Source of the DNA: Bin80 sp022820435
Lineage (GTDB): Bacteria > Bacteroidota > Rhodothermia > Rhodothermales > Bin80
Reading direction: 5' to 3'
Assembly: GCA_022820435.1 (NCBI GenBank)
Contig: JAJEFL010000188.1
Coordinates: 1 to 9,413, forward strand
DNA: 9,413 bases
In this document: in pieces, positions 6,092 through 9,413 of the stretch
How the letters are laid out: every line of letters begins with the position of its first letter
Position numbering within the stretch: position 1 is the first letter of the stretch
Notes under the pieces: model-generated
Database searches by the model: none
What the model was told of the DNA's origin: nothing
What the model saw: only the letters and a program-made list of their open reading frames with translations
Translations under genes and position numbers: made by a program

Positions 6092-6952
6092 GTGCCCTCT
6101 CCAATGTTGCAGATTGCACTCCCCAATAAGGGAGCACTAGCCGCGGATGCGGTCGAACTGATTCGGGCTGCCGGCTATAAGTGTCAGCGTTCCGGCCGTG
6201 AATTACGTGTCCGGGATACCGAAAATCAAGTCCTGTTCTATTTCCTGCGCCCGCGTGATATTGCGACCTATGTGAGTAACGGTGTCCTTGATCTAGGGAT
6301 TATCGGCCGGGATTTTCTGATTGAACAGCAGGCGGGTCTGGAAGAAATTCTCCCGCTCAACTTCGGTGCAGCACGGCTCTGCTACGCAGGCTTGCGGGAC
6401 CGTAATCTTACCCCGGATCAGTTTAACGGGCTCCGCATTGCGACCTCCTTCAGTCATCTGGTCTCGGCGGACCTAGCCAAAAAAAACATCCAGGCCGAGA
6501 TCGTCCCCCTTGACGGAGCCGTTGAGGTCTCCATTCAATTAGGGGTTGCAGATCTTATTGCAGATCTCGTCCAGACCGGGCGTACGCTGGAGGACGCGGG
6601 GCTAGCGATCATTGGTGAGCCGATTCTACACACCGAGGCGGTATTGACCGGCCGGCCGGGAATTGTTAAAACTGGATCTGCCGCAGACCTGTTTGTGCGA
6701 CGCATTCAGGGAATCCTTCTGGCCCGAACCTATGTGATGATTGAGTACGGCTGCCCCCGGTCCGCCCTTGAACATGTCTGTAAAATCACTCCCGGCATTG
6801 AATCACCAACGATTGCACCCCTAAGCAAAACGGGCTGGATTGCCGTAAAAGCACTAGCCAAGCGTGACGATGCCAACCAGATCATGGACGATCTGGAACG
6901 ACTTGGTGCGACGGGAATTGTAATTACTGATATCCGTACCTGCAGAATCTAG
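6092..6952 (+). CDS. hisG: ATP phosphoribosyltransferase HisG, long form
   Basis: 286 residues from the GTG at 6092 or 282 from the ATG at 6104; the family N-terminus (MLQIALPNKGAL) favours the ATG, although the GTG abuts the hisE stop exactly. It condenses ATP with PRPP to phosphoribosyl-ATP, the first and feedback-regulated step of histidine synthesis. Visible features are PNKGAL near the start, FLRPRDIATYV (51-61), LDLGIIGRDF (67-76), and the PRPP-binding region DGAVEVSIQLGVADLIADLV followed by QTGRTL (to 166). The ACT-like regulatory domain (about 213-286) contains ESPTIAPL and ends LGATGIVITDIRTCRI. The regulatory domain marks the hexameric long form that binds histidine and needs no HisZ. 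The serine-hydrolase gene follows after 4 nt. Confidence 0.96.
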   Translation: MPSPMLQIALPNKGALAADAVELIRAAGYKCQRSGRELRVRDTENQVLFYFLRPRDIATYVSNGVLDLGIIGRDFLIEQQAGLEEILPLNFGAARLCYAGLRDRNLTPDQFNGLRIATSFSHLVSADLAKKNIQAEIVPLDGAVEVSIQLGVADLIADLVQTGRTLEDAGLAIIGEPILHTEAVLTGRPGIVKTGSAADLFVRRIQGILLARTYVMIEYGCPRSALEHVCKITPGIESPTIAPLSKTGWIAVKALAKRDDANQIMDDLERLGATGIVITDIRTCRI

Positions 6953-6956
6953 TATC

Positions 6957-7847
6957 GTGACTTGCTTTCTTTCCAGATTGATCATGCTGACACTGATTGG
7001 CTGCGTTGCAATCTCATGCAACGAATCCATTACACTGGAGCAACAAATCGAAGCAGTAATCAGCGAATACCCCGCTGCCACCGTTGCCGTTTCCATTCGG
7101 GATGCAAGCACACAGACCACGCTGGACCTCCTCCCTGACCGCTCGTTTCACGCCGCCAGCACCATGAAGGTGCCTGTACAGATTGAAGCATGGCGCCGCG
7201 TTCGGGATACTGATCTCTCCATGAATTCAACTCTTGAGGTAAAAAACTCTTTTCGCTCCATTGTAGATGGAACGCGCTATAGTATCGAGGACGATTCGGA
7301 TGATGCGATCTATAAGCGGCTGGGAGAGCGCATGACGATCTCCGAGTTGATCTACCAGATGATCACTGTATCATCCAATCTGGCTACGAACCTTCTGATT
7401 GACTTTCTGGGGGCAGACTCAGTTCAGCAGACGGTTGATTCTCTGGGTGCCCCCCAGATGAAGGTGCTCCGGGGAGTGGAAGATCTCAAAGCATTTGAAC
7501 GTAACCTCAGCAACACAACGACCGCCCCTGCTTTGGCAACCCTTCTGGAAGCTGTCCACCAGGGGCAGGCCGTTGGATCTGCCGCGGACAGCAGTATGGT
7601 TGCAATACTGCTGGAGCAGGCATTCAATGAAATGATTCCTGCCGGACTCCCGTCCGATGTGCGGGTGGCCCACAAGACTGGACAAATTACGCGGATCCAT
7701 CACGATGCGGCAATCATCTATCCGCCAAACGCCCCGCCATATGTCGTGGTGATCCTGATTGAGGGCTTAGATGACGATTCCGAATCTGCCGCCCTCGGAG
7801 CAGCCATCACACGCACCGTACACGCTGCGCTGCGAGAGCAACCATAG
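6957..7847 (+). CDS. Class A beta-lactamase-like serine hydrolase, probable lipoprotein
   Basis: 296 residues from a GTG 4 nt after hisG. The N-terminus has a short hydrophobic stretch with two possible lipoboxes, LIGC (Cys16) and AISC (Cys21), so export and lipid anchoring are likely; an ATG at 6984 would leave too short a signal. Active-site motifs of the class A / DD-peptidase fold are present: STMK with nucleophile Ser68 and Lys71, SSN at 139-141 in place of SDN, and HKTG at 239-242. The omega-loop region reads RGVEDLKAFERN then NTTTAPALATLL. The TTT block is as in class A enzymes, but the loop appears about two residues shorter, so the general-base Glu (Glu175 or Glu181) cannot be assigned by eye. 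It may be a true beta-lactamase, a peptidoglycan-active hydrolase or another esterase; no resistance claim is made. The link with histidine genes is probably only transcriptional. Confidence 0.88.
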   Translation: MTCFLSRLIMLTLIGCVAISCNESITLEQQIEAVISEYPAATVAVSIRDASTQTTLDLLPDRSFHAASTMKVPVQIEAWRRVRDTDLSMNSTLEVKNSFRSIVDGTRYSIEDDSDDAIYKRLGERMTISELIYQMITVSSNLATNLLIDFLGADSVQQTVDSLGAPQMKVLRGVEDLKAFERNLSNTTTAPALATLLEAVHQGQAVGSAADSSMVAILLEQAFNEMIPAGLPSDVRVAHKTGQITRIHHDAAIIYPPNAPPYVVVILIEGLDDDSESAALGAAITRTVHAALREQP

Positions 7848-8661
7848 CAAAGTCTCGCCATCTCCGCTTGAACAAACCTGTGCAAAACCATCTCATCGGG
7901 AACTGGCAGCCGGATTACTGTCGTTAGACACCTGCAAGGGTATACGACCGTGCAAGTGTACTGATATTCCAGCGTCCCTGCAGGACAGCCACCGCTTCAT
8001 CATGTGACACATCACGAGGGGAATGATCCAGACATACCCCTATGCGTGGAGTCAAACCCGGTCGTAGCCGTGAAGTGAGATCCAGTGCAGTTGGCATCTT
8101 GCCATCAAGCGTGAGGGTTGGGGTTAACATTGATATTTTCGGGCCTGCAGGGCCGCCCTCGAAAGCGGCGATTACGCACCCCTTTATAACGACTCCTCCA
8201 TTGGTTTTGCAGAGATGTAACGGGATTTTGAGGCCAAATGACATGCTGATTGCTCTTTGTCAAGACTGGATGCGAAAGAGACGGATGAACCTGTGGAATT
8301 AGCTGGATTTCGGCTGTAACCGCTCCAGGTTCAATACATGGACGATTCCGGAACTAGGGTCTTGGTGGATTCACAGGAAAGGCGGATTCCCCCTCGGAGA
8401 TCATCCGAATTGAGCGAAGTGCACTTTGGACAGATAGGCGCAAACGGTGCGGCAATTTTCTCCTCGTCGTGCTCATATTCCTCTGATATTGCGAAAAAGA
8501 GGATCTTTCAGGAACCCCCAGATTTTTATGTCGTAGATTAGGAACTAAAGTTGGATTTCGCCAATGGCTGTACCGGAAGCGTGTGACTTTTCTAAGCAAT
8601 TGCATTCTCGGACGGATGCGGCTAAAATCCAGTTTTCAACAAACCTTACTGTCTAAAGAAC
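7848..8661. other. 814 bp without a recognisable gene
   Basis: Several short open frames overlap (plus 8042-8302 and 8338-8541; minus 7924-8244 and 8354-8605), none with a motif or family I know. The minus frame at 7924-8244 is the longest (106 residues, with AAFEGGPAGPKISMLTPTL in the middle) and could be a gene relic, but the opposite strand reads equally smoothly there. Two partly matching segments, near 8301-8325 and 8550-8577, share TGGATTTCG followed by GGCTGTA and CCG. GAACCTG (8287-8293) and CAGGTTC (8326-8332) form an inverted pair around the first. No tRNA, terminator or CRISPR repeats were seen. Confidence 0.5.
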
Positions 8662-9075
8662 ATGTCGGAACAACGACCGGAAACGGTACGTCTCTTTTCT
8701 TTTTTTCGGAAATTAACGGAGGGAGAAGAAGTGTCTGTAGACGAAGTTCATGAAGCAACCAACGATATTTACACCATGTCAGGAATTAACAACATTTCTC
8801 AATTCGGAGCCCAAATGGAAGGCTTCAAGGAAGCCGTATTGGCAAGGCTTGAAGCTCTTAGCTCGGAGATCGCTTCGTTCACTGAATCCACAAATGCAAA
8901 GATGGATGCGCTTAACGAATCCACAAATACAAAGATGGACGCACTCACTGAGTCCACAAATGTAAAGTTGGATGCCCAAAACAGCAAATACAATATATTA
9001 CTATGGATGATTGGGCTATTCGGTGGATCAATCTCACTCATCTTGGCCTATGCCACCTTCTTTGCTGAACAATAA
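8662..9075 (+). CDS. Coiled-coil protein with 11-residue repeats and C-terminal membrane anchor
   Basis: 137 residues. Residues 1-50 are a soluble segment (VRLFSFFRKLTEGEEVSVDEV). Residues 51-74 begin a helix, and 75-107 are three consecutive 11-residue units of the form ESTNxKxDALx. Residues 112-134 (starting ILLWMIGLFGG) form one membrane helix, leaving a three-residue tail. Eleven-residue periodicity (hendecads) is known to give weakly right-handed or straight coiled coils. The layout matches the gene at 1-315 without clear sequence identity. The start at 8662 is the first ATG of the frame; no Shine-Dalgarno sequence is seen. A homo-oligomeric membrane-tethered stalk is plausible, but function is unknown. 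The gene is immediately followed by a partial tandem copy of itself. DUF1640-like by architecture only. Confidence 0.8.
   Translation: MSEQRPETVRLFSFFRKLTEGEEVSVDEVHEATNDIYTMSGINNISQFGAQMEGFKEAVLARLEALSSEIASFTESTNAKMDALNESTNTKMDALTESTNVKLDAQNSKYNILLWMIGLFGGSISLILAYATFFAEQ
8884..8982 (+). repeat. Three tandem 33-bp repeats (11 codons each), first copy
   Basis: Units at 8884-8916, 8917-8949 and 8950-8982 encode ESTNAKMDALN, ESTNTKMDALT and ESTNVKLDAQN. The period keeps frame, so units can be gained or lost without breaking the gene. Confidence 0.9.
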
Positions 9076-9148
9076 TAGTAACGGTGGCGTGGTCCTGATC
9101 AATTAGGAGATGTTCCTGTTTTGAGAAATCTGACCAACTGCCGCCCCA

Positions 9149-9413
9149 TTACACCATGTCAGGAATTAACAACATTTCTCAATTCGGAGCCCAAATGGAA
9201 GGCTTCAAGGATGCCGTATTGGCGAAGTTCGAAACTCTTAGCGCGGGGATCGCTTCGTTCACTGAATCCACCAATGCAAAGATGGACGCACTTAACGAAT
9301 CTACAAATACAAAGATAGATGCGCTCACCGAGTCTACAAATACAAAGATGGACGCGCTCACCGAGTCTGCGAATGCAAAGTTGGATGCCCAAAACAGCAA
9401 GTACAATATATTA
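9149..9413 (+). CDS. 5'-truncated tandem copy of the 8662-9075 coiled-coil gene (runs off the window)
   Basis: From 9149 the sequence repeats 8769 onward at a constant offset of 380 bp, then 413 bp after one extra 33-bp unit. The frame is open from the ATG at 9156 (MSGINNISQFGAQMEGF) to the window end, 86 codons without a stop. The N-terminal ~38 codons of the first copy are missing: the preceding 73 bp are unrelated and contain no in-frame ATG. It may be expressed from the internal ATG as a shorter protein, or be a pseudogene fragment serving as a reservoir for recombination. Most differences from copy one keep frame and are conservative (R to K, S to T or A), with one notable E-to-G change (LSAGIAS for LSSEIAS). 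The membrane helix should follow beyond the edge. Not known: whether it is transcribed. Confidence 0.6.
9264..9395 (+). repeat. Four tandem 33-bp repeats, second copy
   Basis: Units at 9264-9296, 9297-9329, 9330-9362 and 9363-9395 encode ESTNAKMDALN, ESTNTKIDALT, ESTNTKMDALT and ESANAKLDAQN: one more than the first copy. The extra unit most resembles its neighbour, pointing to slippage or unequal exchange. Confidence 0.9.

Noticed and set aside
7924..8244. Minus-strand 106-codon frame after the serine hydrolase
   Set aside because: No family recognised and the opposite strand is equally open; mentioned only as a possible relic.
8321..8345. GGTTCAATAC resembling a tRNA T-loop
   Set aside because: No acceptor, D or anticodon stems can be built around it.
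8884..9395. Repeats considered as a CRISPR array
   Set aside because: Units are contiguous 33-bp coding repeats without spacers; no cas genes are seen.
8799..9406. Minus-strand repetitive frames opposite the coiled-coil genes
   Set aside because: Repeats of FVDSVSASIF type are the antisense of the 33-bp units; the plus frames have the membrane helix and hendecad pattern.

Overview
The window looks like an accessory stretch on a bacterial chromosome next to a core histidine-biosynthesis block. The host is probably Gram-negative: there is a lipoprotein-type signal on a serine hydrolase, and most starts lack a Shine-Dalgarno sequence. Two upstream regions carry an exact TAnnTTTG promoter core, as used in Bacteroidota and relatives. 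The histidine genes are instead of a type I know best from Actinobacteria (adjacent hisE-hisG, long-form HisG, SQLIYH in HisE), so the phylum stays open; a Rhodothermota/Bacteroidota-like lineage is my tentative guess.

Layout. 1-315: 3' part of a small coiled-coil protein with a C-terminal membrane anchor, followed by a hairpin. 346-612 (minus): a decayed fragment of an IS1634-type transposase. 700-2710 (minus): a two-gene operon of an AAA/ABC-type ATPase and, overlapping it by 14 nt, a small protein with a PD-(D/E)XK nuclease-like signature. This is the best candidate here for an undescribed, probably defence-related system. 2711-2989: divergent promoter region with TTGTACG direct repeats around a sigma70-like promoter for the ATPase operon. 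2990-5002 (plus): a transmembrane Ser/Thr protein kinase with a C-terminal beta-propeller of seven nearly identical 42-residue WD40 repeats. 5003-5349: gene-free, ending in a candidate promoter and a 12-bp palindrome. 5350-5628: small unknown protein, then an intrinsic terminator. 5828-7847: hisE, hisG and a class A beta-lactamase-like serine hydrolase, packed as an operon with 0 and 4 nt gaps. 7848-8661: 814 bp without a recognisable gene. 8662-9075: another coiled-coil/membrane-anchor protein containing 33-bp (11-residue) repeats. 9149 to the window end: a 5'-truncated tandem copy of that gene with one extra 33-bp repeat.

How it fits together. HisG and HisE catalyse the first two steps of histidine synthesis and are the only obvious housekeeping genes. 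The rest is signalling (kinase-WD40), a candidate ATPase/nuclease pair, IS debris and repeat-bearing coiled-coil membrane proteins at both ends. The ATPase operon looks more AT-rich than the his genes by eye, consistent with separate acquisition. All functional statements rest on motif recognition by eye; no homology search was possible.
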